Part shown: one piece after another, positions 16,791 to 24,412 of the stretch
Layout of the letters: each line of letters begins with the position of its first letter
Numbering within the stretch: position 1 is the first letter of the stretch
NCBI RefSeq assembly: GCF_938017775.1
Contig: NZ_CALIIU010000016.1
Span: 1 to 26,050 of the forward strand
Direction of reading: 5' to 3'
From: an uncultured Campylobacter sp.
GTDB taxonomy: Bacteria; Campylobacterota; Campylobacteria; Campylobacterales; Campylobacteraceae
DNA: 26,050 nt
The notes under the pieces: model-generated
The model's input: the letters and a program-made list of their open reading frames with translations, nothing else
What the model was told of the DNA's origin: nothing
Database searches by the model: none
Made by a program: the position numbers and the translations under genes

Positions 16791-18155
16791 TTAAACGGTT
16801 TTAGAAAAGCGCTTCTCGCCCAAATTTTTAACCATATACTCATCAAAGCACATCGCGATATTACGGATCAAAAGCATGCCGGTAGGCGTTACCGAAATTC
16901 TATGCGGCGAGACTTGTACGAAATCCTTTAGCGCCTCAAGCTGCTTTAGGCTCGCGCTAAAATGCTCGAAAAATTTTATCTTAAATTTCTCCTCGATCGC
17001 CTCTATATCGACGCAAAAATTACTCATCAGCCCCATAATCACCTCTTTGCGCAGCAGATCCTCTTCATTTAGCAAAATGCCCCTGCAATACGGCAGCCTG
17101 CCCGTATCGATCGCGGCTTCATACGCGTCCATATCCTTGAAATTTTGCGCGTAGTGGCGCACACCTTCGCCAATGCTGGTTAGCCCGATGCCGATCAGAT
17201 CGGCGCCGCCCTTGGTCGTATAGCCCTGGAAATTGCGGTGTAGTGAGCCGTTTTTAAGCGCGGCATGAAGCTCGTCCGCGGGCTTTGAGTAGTGATCCAT
17301 ACCGATCATCTCATATCCGTTCGCGCTCAAAAAATCGTGCGTAAATTTTAAAATTTCAAGCTTCACTTTAGGCTCCGGCAAGGTCGTTTCGTCAAATTTA
17401 CGCATAGATTTTTTGATCCACGGCACGTGCGCGTAGTTAAAGATCGCAAAGCGGTCCGGATCAAGCGAAAGCGCAAGCTCCAGCGTGCGCTTAAAGCTAG
17501 CTAGGCTCTGATACGGAAGGCCGTAGATCAGATCCATATTTATCGATTTTATCCCCCTCTCGCGCGCCATGGCTATGACGTCCCTCGTAAGCTCGAAAGG
17601 CTGGATGCGGTGGATCTCCTTTTGCACGCGCTCATCAAAGTCCTGCACGCCGTAACTGATGCGGTTAAAGCCGTTTGAAACGAGCACGTCAAGCTGCTCG
17701 GCGTTTAAAAATCGCGGATCGATCTCACAGCTGATCTCGGCTTCAGAGCTAAAATTTGTAAAATATTTTTTGATATTTTTTATGTGGCGCGCGAGCTGTT
17801 CGGCGCTAAAATATGTAGGCGTACCGCCGCCGAAGTGCATCTGCACGACCTGGCGCGAACCGTCCACGACGCTGCTTAAAATTTGCATTTCGCGCTCGAT
17901 ATAGTCCAAATAGCGATCCATCTTGTCGCGCTTGCCCGTGTAAATTACGTTACAGCCGCAAAAATAACAGGCGGAGCGGCAAAACGGCATGTGAAAGTAA
18001 AGCGACAGCGGCGTGGAGCTTTTCTGATTTTTCAGCTCGTTCAGATATCTGTCGTAGCTAAAGTTCTCGCTAAATTCCAAAGCGGTCGGATAGCTCGTGT
18101 AGCGGGGTCCGGGACGCGAAAATTTCGCGTAAGCGTCGAAGTCTATGCTATTCAC
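16791..18155 (-). CDS. hemN: Oxygen-independent coproporphyrinogen III oxidase
   Basis: A 454-residue radical SAM enzyme converting coproporphyrinogen III to protoporphyrinogen IX without oxygen. The 4Fe-4S cluster ligands are Cys59, Cys63 and Cys66 in MPFCRSACYFCGC, with the extra Cys68 typical of HemN. The N terminus has PRYTSYPTALEF, and QMHFGGGTPTYFS and YGVQDFDERVQ are conserved HemN blocks. Length fits true HemN, not the shorter HemW. The 5' end overlaps the DUF2603 gene by 8 bp. A microaerophile needs this route because the oxygen-dependent enzyme is not available at low oxygen. Confidence 0.96.
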   Translation of the reverse strand: MNSIDFDAYAKFSRPGPRYTSYPTALEFSENFSYDRYLNELKNQKSSTPLSLYFHMPFCRSACYFCGCNVIYTGKRDKMDRYLDYIEREMQILSSVVDGSRQVVQMHFGGGTPTYFSAEQLARHIKNIKKYFTNFSSEAEISCEIDPRFLNAEQLDVLVSNGFNRISYGVQDFDERVQKEIHRIQPFELTRDVIAMARERGIKSINMDLIYGLPYQSLASFKRTLELALSLDPDRFAIFNYAHVPWIKKSMRKFDETTLPEPKVKLEILKFTHDFLSANGYEMIGMDHYSKPADELHAALKNGSLHRNFQGYTTKGGADLIGIGLTSIGEGVRHYAQNFKDMDAYEAAIDTGRLPYCRGILLNEEDLLRKEVIMGLMSNFCVDIEAIEEKFKIKFFEHFSASLKQLEALKDFVQVSPHRISVTPTGMLLIRNIAMCFDEYMVKNLGEKRFSKTV

Positions 18156-18630
18156 GGCCGCCCGCCTTGGTTTTGATAAGCTCTTCGATGTCGATAAAAA
18201 GGTTCGGATGCAGGCTTTTTACGCGCGAAACGACGGCATCGACGTCTAAGCTTAATCTTTTTGCATTCGGATTTGCGCCCGTTAGCCTTCTGATCTCGTC
18301 CATACACACGATCCACGCGTCGCCGAAATCTACCGGCGTATGCTGCAAAATCGAGCGCTCAAGCTTGAGATTAAAATTTTCCTGCATCGCGTTTTTGGTC
18401 GCGGCGATGAGATTTGCAAGCGATTTTATCGAGATCATCGTGTGCACTTCGTTATTTTCGTCGATGCCGAACCACGGCTCCTCGTCGCTCCACGAGCCGC
18501 TTTTTAGAGTGAGTTTTTTCTCGTTGTCTTCGCCCTGCAAAATTTCAAAAACCGTCCTTTTCGAGCTATCCAGCCCGAAAAATTCGCTCGCTTTGTCGAT
18601 CTTTTTTAGCGCCTTATCTTTTTCTTCCAT
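18148..18630 (-). CDS. DUF2603 (UPF0763) family protein
   Basis: A 160-residue, mainly soluble, charged protein with no signal peptide or membrane helix. It resembles the epsilonproteobacterial DUF2603/UPF0763 family (the C. jejuni neighbour of hemN, from memory). Visible features are a Lys/Glu-rich start (MEEKDKALKKIDKASEFFG) and the conserved-looking segment WSDEEPWFGIDENNEVHTMI. The start is supported by GGAGAACGC before ATG. It lies 15 bp after argF and overlaps hemN by 8 bp, so it is translationally coupled to hemN. Function is unknown. Confidence 0.75.
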   Translation of the reverse strand: MEEKDKALKKIDKASEFFGLDSSKRTVFEILQGEDNEKKLTLKSGSWSDEEPWFGIDENNEVHTMISIKSLANLIAATKNAMQENFNLKLERSILQHTPVDFGDAWIVCMDEIRRLTGANPNAKRLSLDVDAVVSRVKSLHPNLFIDIEELIKTKAGGRE

Positions 18631-18645
18631 GCGTTCTCCTAAAAT

Positions 18646-19569
18646 TTATCTTTTTTGATCCAGCCAGACCATAACGCCCTTTTGCGCGTGCAGGCGATTT
18701 TCCGCCTCTGCAAAAATTTCATCCGCGTGCGCTTCAAATACGGCCTCGCTCACCTCATATCCGCGGTACGCCGGCAGGCAGTGCAAAAAGATCGCGCCGC
18801 TACCTGCTAGAGCCATTAAGCTTTCATCCACGCAAAAGCCCGCGAAATCGCGAATTCTTTGCTCCTTTTCGCCTTCTTGCCCCATCGAGACCCAAGTATC
18901 GGTCGTCACGACGTTTGCGCCCGCTACGGCTTCTTTTATATCGTTCGTTATTAAAATTTTAGCGCCTGAAATTTCGGCATTTTGCCGCGCCTGCGCCAGT
19001 ATCTGCGGATCAGCCTCGTAGCCCACGGGCGTCGCTACTCGCAGCTCAAAGCCAAGCTTGCTGGCAAGCATCAGCCACGAGTGCGTCATATTGTTGCCGT
19101 CGCCCACGTACGCGGTTTTTATCTTTGAAATTGAAGTGCCGCACTCCACGATCGTCATTAGATCAGCCATCAACTGCACGGGATGAAATTTATCGCTTAG
19201 CCCGTTTATTACCGGCACGCGGCTAAATTCCGCAAGCTCTATTAGCGTCTCGTGACGATTTACGCGCGCCATGATTAGATCGCACATTCGCGAAATCACG
19301 CGCGCGGTGTCTTTGATCGGCTCACCTCGCCCGAGTTGAATGTCGCGGCTGCTTAAAAACAGCGCGTGTCCGCCGAGCTCGTTCATCCCTACGTCAAAGC
19401 TAACGCGCGTCCTAGTCGAGCTTTTTTCAAATATCATCGCTAATTTTTGATCTTTCAAATACGGCTTAAAATTTCGCGCTTTAGCTTCTTTTTTAATCTC
19501 AAACGCTAAATTTAAAATCTCGATTATCTCGTCTTTGCTAAAATCGTTTAACGTAAGAAAGTGCCTCAT
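18646..19569 (-). CDS. argF: Ornithine carbamoyltransferase
   Basis: A 307-residue enzyme making citrulline from ornithine and carbamoyl phosphate in arginine synthesis. The carbamoyl phosphate site is Ser51-Thr52-Arg53-Thr54 (FEKSSTRTRVSFDV), with MARVNRH and HPVQLMADL. The ornithine site is DTWVSMGQE and HCLPAYRGYEVSE. Length is normal for OTC. AAGGAG is located 5 bp before ATG and a TAAAAT -10-like box 20 bp before the start. It is the first gene of an argF-DUF2603-hemN-FeS run on the minus strand. Confidence 0.96.
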   Translation of the reverse strand: MRHFLTLNDFSKDEIIEILNLAFEIKKEAKARNFKPYLKDQKLAMIFEKSSTRTRVSFDVGMNELGGHALFLSSRDIQLGRGEPIKDTARVISRMCDLIMARVNRHETLIELAEFSRVPVINGLSDKFHPVQLMADLMTIVECGTSISKIKTAYVGDGNNMTHSWLMLASKLGFELRVATPVGYEADPQILAQARQNAEISGAKILITNDIKEAVAGANVVTTDTWVSMGQEGEKEQRIRDFAGFCVDESLMALAGSGAIFLHCLPAYRGYEVSEAVFEAHADEIFAEAENRLHAQKGVMVWLDQKR

Positions 19570-19588
19570 ATCGCTCCTTTTTGGTTAA

Positions 19589-19594
19589 ATTTTA
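19589..19594 (-). promoter_or_regulatory. Possible -10 element for argF
   Basis: TAAAAT on the minus strand, preceded by GTG, 20 bp before the argF ATG and downstream of an inverted repeat. This would give a very short leader that includes AAGGAG. Confidence 0.4.
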
Positions 19595-19608
19595 CACTGT
19601 TTTCGCTT

Positions 19609-19653
19609 ACGTAGCGTTTTATTCGGCTTTAAAATTTTAAATTTACGCTACGT
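19609..19653. other. 9-bp inverted repeat upstream of argF
   Basis: ACGTAGCGT (19609-19617) and ACGCTACGT (19645-19653) are perfect inverted copies 27 bp apart in the hemB-argF gap. The spacer carries another AAAATTTT palindrome. It could be an operator upstream of the argF promoter or the arms of a hemB 3' hairpin. It does not match an ARG box that I recognise. Confidence 0.4.
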
Positions 19654-19695
19654 GCCGCGAAGTAAATTTCAAAAACCAAGTCCCGTCGCTGCCGT

Positions 19696-19711
19696 AGAAT
19701 TTTAAAATTCT
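19696..19711. other. 16-bp palindrome after hemB
   Basis: AGAATTTT directly followed by AAAATTCT, 8 bp past the hemB stop. It shares the AATTTTAAAATT core with hairpins after tuf and rplL. No T tract follows on the minus strand, so termination is uncertain. Confidence 0.45.
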
Positions 19712-19718
19712 TAAAATT

Positions 19719-20696
19719 TTACTTGCGCGAATTTAAAATTTCCGCGATCTCTTTGGCGTGATAGGTGATGATCATATCAGCACCCGCGCGCCTTATGCCT
19801 ATCATTGTCTCCATCATCACGCGCTCATAGTCGATCACGCCCGCTTTTTTACCCGCCTGCAAAAGCGCGTATTCGCCGCTTACGTTATACGCGCAAATCG
19901 GTAGTAGCGTGCGCTCCCGCAGATCTCTGATTAGATCCAGATACGCAAGCGCGGGCTTTATCATCAAGATATCCGCTCCCTGCGCCTCGTCTTGCAGGCT
20001 TTCGTTGATCGCCTCAAATCTATTTGCGGGATCCATCTGGTAGCTGCTGCGGTCGCCAAAACTTGGCGCGCTCTCCGCCACGTCGCGAAACGGCCCGTAG
20101 TAGCCGCTGGCAAACTTGCTCGAATACGCCATAATCGGTAAATTTTCAAATCCGCCGTGATCGAGCGCCTCTCTCAAAGTAGCGATAATGCCGTCCATCA
20201 TGCCGCTAGGCGCGATCATATCCGCGCCCGCTTTGGCGTGGATGAGCGCCTGCTGCGCCGAAATTTCAAGCGTCGCGTCGTTATCCACCGTCTGATGCAC
20301 ATGATCGATGATGCCGCAGTGCCCGTGGTCGGTGTATTCGCAAAAGCACAGATCGGTGACGACGAGCAAATTTGGAAATTTAGCCTTTATCGCGCGCAGC
20401 GAAGTCGCGATGATGCCGTCCTCGCTTAGCGCGTCCGAGCCGATGCTGTCCTTTAGCGAAGGAATTCCGAAAAGTAAAATTTTATCCAACCCGAGCGCCA
20501 AAAGAGCCTCGCACTCTTTTAAAATTTCATCCACGCTCATCTGAAATACGCCGGGCATCGAGGCGATCTCCTTTTTGATACCGCTTCCTTCCACCACAAA
20601 AAGCGGATAGATTAGAAAGCGGGTTTGCAGATCGGTTTGTCGCACCAGATCCCTAAGCGCGGGGTTTATTCGTAGGCGTCTAAATCGTTTAAACAT
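19719..20696 (-). CDS. hemB: Delta-aminolevulinic acid dehydratase (porphobilinogen synthase)
   Basis: A 325-residue enzyme condensing two aminolevulinate molecules to porphobilinogen, an early haem step. The Schiff-base lysines are Lys194 (YSSKFASGYYGPFR) and Lys247 (MIKPALAYLD). The metal loop TDLCFCEYTDHGHCG has Cys117, Cys119 and Cys127, so this is a zinc-type enzyme, not the magnesium-only form. AAGGA lies before the ATG at 20696. It diverges from ribA across 63 bp and is followed by 149 bp before argF. Confidence 0.96.
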   Translation of the reverse strand: MFKRFRRLRINPALRDLVRQTDLQTRFLIYPLFVVEGSGIKKEIASMPGVFQMSVDEILKECEALLALGLDKILLFGIPSLKDSIGSDALSEDGIIATSLRAIKAKFPNLLVVTDLCFCEYTDHGHCGIIDHVHQTVDNDATLEISAQQALIHAKAGADMIAPSGMMDGIIATLREALDHGGFENLPIMAYSSKFASGYYGPFRDVAESAPSFGDRSSYQMDPANRFEAINESLQDEAQGADILMIKPALAYLDLIRDLRERTLLPICAYNVSGEYALLQAGKKAGVIDYERVMMETMIGIRRAGADMIITYHAKEIAEILNSRK

Positions 20697-20718
20697 TATT
20701 TTTCCTTTTTTAGCTAGA

Positions 20719-20724
20719 ATTGTA
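20719..20724 (-). promoter_or_regulatory. Candidate -10 element for hemB
   Basis: TACAAT on the minus strand, 22 bp before the hemB start, in the 63-bp divergent gap shared with ribA. A TATAAA slightly further upstream is an alternative. Confidence 0.35.
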
Positions 20725-20729
20725 AGATT

Positions 20730-20735
20730 TATAAT
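20730..20735 (+). promoter_or_regulatory. -10 element for ribA
   Basis: TATAAT on the plus strand, 24 bp before the ribA ATG, giving a leader of about 18 bases that contains GGAG. It practically overlaps the hemB promoter, so the two promoters probably compete or share control. Confidence 0.55.
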
Positions 20736-20759
20736 ATCACAATCGGAGTAAATTTAAGC

Positions 20760-21320
20760 ATGGATATAAAAATTTCAGAGGTCGCAAATCTCCCCTCCCG
20801 CTTCGGAAGCTTTCGCGTTCAGTCGTTTAAGCAAGGGAACAAGGAGCATTTAGCGATATTTAAGCAGCCTTTCGCGGATGTCGTAAATGTGCGTATCCAC
20901 TCGGAGTGCCTTACCGGCGATGCGATCGGTAGCCTAAAGTGCGACTGCCGCGACCAACTCGAAGCGAGCTTAAAATATATCGAAGCACGCGGCGGCATGG
21001 TGATCTATCTGCGTCAAGAGGGGCGCAATATCGGGCTTTTTAATAAAATCAACGCCTACGCGCTACAAGATCAAGGCCTCGATACGATCGAAGCAAACCA
21101 TCAGCTAGGCTTTAAGGCCGATGAGCGCACCTATGAGATCGTAGATTTCATACTCGCTCATTTTGGAATTTCGCGCATAAATCTGCTTACGAACAATCCG
21201 CAAAAGCTGCACGATCTAAAAGTCGAAGTGGTCGCGCGCGTGCCGATAATCATCACGCCGAATAAATTTAACGAAAACTATCTACGCGTAAAAAAAGAGC
21301 AGATGGGGCATCTGCTGTGA
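20760..21320 (+). CDS. ribA: GTP cyclohydrolase II
   Basis: A 186-residue enzyme of riboflavin synthesis that opens the GTP ring. Zinc ligands are Cys50, Cys61 and Cys63 (HSECLTGDAIGSLKCDCR). The substrate-binding and catalytic stretch is YLRQEGRNIGLFNKINAYAL, and LLTNNPQKL is the GTP-specific end. It is a single-domain RibA, not fused to RibB. The start at 20760 has GGAG 11 bases upstream, a slightly long spacing. Its TGA overlaps the rsmG GTG (GTGA), indicating coupling. Confidence 0.95.
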   Translation: MDIKISEVANLPSRFGSFRVQSFKQGNKEHLAIFKQPFADVVNVRIHSECLTGDAIGSLKCDCRDQLEASLKYIEARGGMVIYLRQEGRNIGLFNKINAYALQDQGLDTIEANHQLGFKADERTYEIVDFILAHFGISRINLLTNNPQKLHDLKVEVVARVPIIITPNKFNENYLRVKKEQMGHLL

Positions 21321-21895
21321 AGCTTGCGCCGGGCGAGAGCTTTAACGAGCAGGTCGCTAAATTTAAAGCCTGTCTGCAAAAATTTAACCGCGTCCATAGC
21401 CTCACGAATTACGATGATTTGGACGCGGTGGTGCGCGACAGCCTAAGCGGAGCGAATTTCATACCGCGCTATCCGCGCATCGCGTGCGATATCGGCTCGG
21501 GAGCGGGCTTTCCCGGGCTATTTTTGGCGCTCGCGCTGCCGCTGTGCGAGTGGCATCTGTTTGAGCCAAATCAAAAAAAAGCGGCGTTTCTAACCTACGC
21601 GAAGGTTAGCCTTGCTCTAGCTAACGTAAAAATCCACGCCGAGCGCGTGCAAGACGGCGCAAAGCTGCGCGCCGATCTGATAAGCTCCCGAGCGCTGATG
21701 AGCGCGCGAAGTTTAGTCGAAATTTGCCGCGGCTTTTACGATCAAAACACGACGTTTTTGCTCTACAAAGGCTCGGGCGCAGAGGCGGAAGCGGAGGAAT
21801 TCCGCAAGGAATTTACGAGCGCACGCTGCGAAATTTTTAGCGGCGAAAACGCTTTGAAAAATAGAAAATTTTTAGTGATCAAAGGGGTGAAATAA
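21317..21895 (+). CDS. rsmG: 16S rRNA (guanine527-N7)-methyltransferase
   Basis: A 192-residue SAM-dependent methyltransferase (formerly GidB) acting on 16S rRNA. The SAM motif is CDIGSGAGFPGLFLAL, with GSGAGFPG at residues 60-67, and the acidic end of beta 2 is HLFEPNQKKAAFL. SRALMSARSL and LLYKGSGAEAEAEEF are further family blocks. The start is GTG inside the ribA stop. The stop TAA shares one base with the next ATG (TAATG). In many bacteria rsmG sits near parAB; here it is tied to ribA, as I recall for C. jejuni. Loss of this gene gives low-level streptomycin resistance elsewhere. Confidence 0.94.
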   Translation: MKLAPGESFNEQVAKFKACLQKFNRVHSLTNYDDLDAVVRDSLSGANFIPRYPRIACDIGSGAGFPGLFLALALPLCEWHLFEPNQKKAAFLTYAKVSLALANVKIHAERVQDGAKLRADLISSRALMSARSLVEICRGFYDQNTTFLLYKGSGAEAEAEEFRKEFTSARCEIFSGENALKNRKFLVIKGVK

Positions 21896-22101
21896 TGGGA
21901 AAAATTCTAGCCGTCGCCGTTATCGCGGCGCTCATATATTTTTTGATAGTGCCTAGATTTCGCATAAAGAAAAAGGACGATGCGACCGAGCTTTTGGCGT
22001 GCGACGAGTGCGGGACGTACTTTAGCAACGACGAGCTTGCTCTGCGCGACAAAAAGCGCCTTTGCAAATCCTGCGAAGCCAAACTAAGGGGCGGCAAATG
22101 A
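21895..22101 (+). CDS. PP0621-like small membrane protein with zinc ribbon
   Basis: A 68-residue protein. Residues 2-20 form one membrane helix (KILAVAVIAALIYFLIVPRF), then a basic stretch, then a CxxC-x-CxxC zinc ribbon: CDECGTYFSNDELALRDKK followed by LCKSCEAKL. This is the layout of the PP0621 family, whose function is not known. The ATG overlaps the rsmG stop by one base and its own TGA overlaps the next ATG (ATGA), so translation is coupled along ribA-rsmG-this gene-next gene. A small metal-binding helper at the inner membrane is a reasonable guess only. Confidence 0.8.
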   Translation: MGKILAVAVIAALIYFLIVPRFRIKKKDDATELLACDECGTYFSNDELALRDKKRLCKSCEAKLRGGK

Positions 22102-22640
22102 TCATCCTAGGCCACGCGCTCGTGCCCTACGAGCCGCTGTATCTCATCAAAAACGGCGACGAAGTTTTCAAATACGACAATCTGCTCTTTAAATTTAACG
22201 ACAAGCTCATCGCCGCAGCGCAAAAGGCGCAGAAAAAATTTAGCGTTATTACGAACGATATAAATGAAATTTTACTCGCAAACGGCGCAGGCGCGCGCTT
22301 CATCGTCGTGGATAAAAAATCCGCCGCGCATGTGCAAAAGCTAGCCAATGATTATCTTTTCGACGCCAAGATCGCGATGTTTATCGGCTCTGCGCGGGCG
22401 TTAAAAGGCCTAGCCGAGCTCGGAATCGATGCGGCGATCTTTAAAGACGCGATCGCAAACGCGCCCAAATCGCTACTTGCAAGCATCGGTGACAGCGTAG
22501 GCTCGAAATTTCACTTCGGGCTTCCGAAAAAAGATGAAATTTTTGACGGCGCGCAAAAGCTCGCGGATAAAATTTCGGCTCTGGATAAAAAGCTAAGCGC
22601 GCCCGCGGCCGGCAAAAACGACGATATTTGGAAAAAATAG
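22098..22640 (+). CDS. Unrecognised 180-residue protein of the ribA-rsmG operon
   Basis: I do not recognise this family. I chose ATG at 22098 because it forms an ATGA overlap with the previous stop and the protein then starts MIILGHALVPYEPLYLIKN; the frame continues 12 codons upstream inside the previous gene. It is alpha/beta-like and soluble: Lys/Ala-rich helices (KLIAAAQKAQKKFSV), a strand GARFIVVDKKSA, and the segment GLAELGIDAAIFKDAI. No signal peptide, membrane helix or cysteine motif is visible. The tail KLSAPAAGKNDDIWKK looks disordered. It may be specific to Campylobacter and relatives. Confidence 0.75.
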   Translation: MIILGHALVPYEPLYLIKNGDEVFKYDNLLFKFNDKLIAAAQKAQKKFSVITNDINEILLANGAGARFIVVDKKSAAHVQKLANDYLFDAKIAMFIGSARALKGLAELGIDAAIFKDAIANAPKSLLASIGDSVGSKFHFGLPKKDEIFDGAQKLADKISALDKKLSAPAAGKNDDIWKK

Positions 22641-23209
22641 CAAAATCCTAAGCGAATTTATTCGCGGGTATAAAATTCCTATGACTCATGCAAATTAAAA
22701 TTCCGCGCATAATTTTGCTTAGCCTCGCGGCTTAGAATTTAACGCGAGGTTTTATCCGCTTATGCGAATTGGATTCTACGCTGAATTTTGCCCTCTTTCG
22801 CAAATTAGAATTCTGCGCGAAATCCCATGCGTCCTCTGCAAAATTTTCTCGCTTACTCAATTTAAAATTTTACCCGCTCGGATAGATTTAAATTTTACGT
22901 AGAATTTCGCCTGCCTTCGCGGCAAGAAATTTCAAAAAGAATTTTATCCTCCCGCGCGATGCGAAATTTTGCTAAATTTTCTACGCGCGATATAAAATCT
23001 ACGTAAATTTTACTCGCGCGATTAACGTAAATAAGATTCCGAACCTGCCTAAGCTTCATAGAATTTCGCGCAAAATTTTACTTACAGAGACGATATAAAT
23101 TCCTAGCAATTATTTAAATTTTACTCGCGTTTTAGCTGCTTTTATATGCACGGTAAGGATTTTTTAAAGCTAAAATTTTATATAATTATGCGTTTCAAAA
23201 AGGCATATT
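22641..23209 (+). other. Gene-free stretch dense in RAATTY words
   Basis: 569 bp without a plausible gene. It consists of alternating A/T blocks (GAATTT, AAATTTTAC) and short CGCG-containing blocks, in irregular steps of about 25-60 bp. I count about 20 matches to RAATTY. No exact tandem unit can be defined. The last 40 bp hold the promoter of the downstream CLC gene. Confidence 0.6.
23181..23186 (+). promoter_or_regulatory. -10 element for the CLC gene
   Basis: TATAAT 23 bp before the TTG start, downstream of an A/T-rich tract. The predicted leader is under 20 bases and includes AAAAAGG. Confidence 0.55.
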
Positions 23210-24412
23210 TTGAGTACTAAATTCTTTCTAGCGATCCTTGCGATAGGCGTTATAATGGGGCTTTGCGCAGGGCTCTTAAACTTCGGCATCAACGAAATTG
23301 AAACTTTTGCTTTCGGACATAATGATGAGGAATTTCACATTATCACGGAGCAAACCACTGCGCTTAGGCGCTTTCTTAGCGTCCTCGCAGCCGGCGCAAT
23401 CGTAACTATAATTAGAATTCTGCTAATAAGACTAAAGCCTTTTTTAAACGTAGCTTCGATGATGGATAGGCAAAATCCGCCGTTTTGGCAAAATTTAATC
23501 CACTCGGTTTTGCAGCTAGTAGCCATCGCTCTGGGCGCACCGGTAGGCAGCGAGGCTGCTCCGCGCGAGCTAGGTGGCTTGTTTGCAGCTAAAATTTGCC
23601 GCGCCTTAAATATCGGCGGAGATGAGCTTCGGCTATTTATCGCATGCGGCGCTGGAGCGGGACTAGGCGCTGCATATAACGTCCCGTTAGCGGGCGCGCT
23701 TTTTAGCCTAGAAATTTTGCTTAAAAGCTTTGATACTCGAGCGATTTTGTGCGCTTTTGCCACAAGCGCGGTGGCTACAGCTACAGCGGAATTTGGAGCT
23801 TCAAAAGAAATTTATTACGCGGTTTCAAACTTCGCTCCTACCCCGCAGAATTTACTCGCAGCGGCGCTAATCGGGCTTGTCACGGGGGTCGCGGCAAAAT
23901 ACTTTCAAGACGGGGTACGCTTGTGCGAAAAGCTGCGCATAAAAAGCCTTAAAATCGCGCTTACACTACCGCTTGCGTTTTTACTTACCGCGGCGATCGG
24001 CGCATACGTACCAGAAATTTTAGGTAACGGGCGCTCGGCAGCGCAGTTTGCTTTCAACTCCGTATCCTTTAGCCCATATTTGCTTGCGATCTTGCTTTGC
24101 AAAGCGTTTTGCATTTTGATGATCTTTCGCTGCGGCGGATATGGCGGCACGCTAACGCCGAGTTTCGCGCTGGGCGCAGTTTTGGGGCTATGCGTTGGAT
24201 TTGCGATCGGCGAAATTCTACCGATTAGCCTAAGCGCAGCGGGGGTTTGCGGAGGGGCTGCATTTTTAGCGATCAATCTAAACGCGCCGCTTTGCGCCTT
24301 TGCCCTAAGCGCAGGATTTTGCGGGCTAAATCTCAACTCATATTCGGTCGTCGTTTTTAGCATCGTATGTGCCGTGATCGCTAGAAATTTACTGACTAAA
24401 AATCTAGCGTAG
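23210..24412 (+). CDS. CLC-family chloride channel or transporter
   Basis: A 400-residue, multi-span inner-membrane protein. The start is TTG at 23210 with AAAAAGG upstream; no ATG fits. CLC signatures: GSEAAPRELG at residues 113-122, equivalent to the GREGP filter with gating Glu115 kept; GLGAAYNVPLAGALFSLEI at 151-169; and GGTLTPSFALGAVLG at 312-326. The first CLC filter motif GSGIP is not recognisable (region FLNVASMMDRQ). After the conserved Glu168 the next residue is Ile169, where proton-coupled CLC exchangers have a second Glu. This suggests an uncoupled, channel-like protein, but it needs an alignment. No CBS domains. It stands alone between two odd intergenic stretches. Confidence 0.85.
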   Translation: MSTKFFLAILAIGVIMGLCAGLLNFGINEIETFAFGHNDEEFHIITEQTTALRRFLSVLAAGAIVTIIRILLIRLKPFLNVASMMDRQNPPFWQNLIHSVLQLVAIALGAPVGSEAAPRELGGLFAAKICRALNIGGDELRLFIACGAGAGLGAAYNVPLAGALFSLEILLKSFDTRAILCAFATSAVATATAEFGASKEIYYAVSNFAPTPQNLLAAALIGLVTGVAAKYFQDGVRLCEKLRIKSLKIALTLPLAFLLTAAIGAYVPEILGNGRSAAQFAFNSVSFSPYLLAILLCKAFCILMIFRCGGYGGTLTPSFALGAVLGLCVGFAIGEILPISLSAAGVCGGAAFLAINLNAPLCAFALSAGFCGLNLNSYSVVVFSIVCAVIARNLLTKNLA

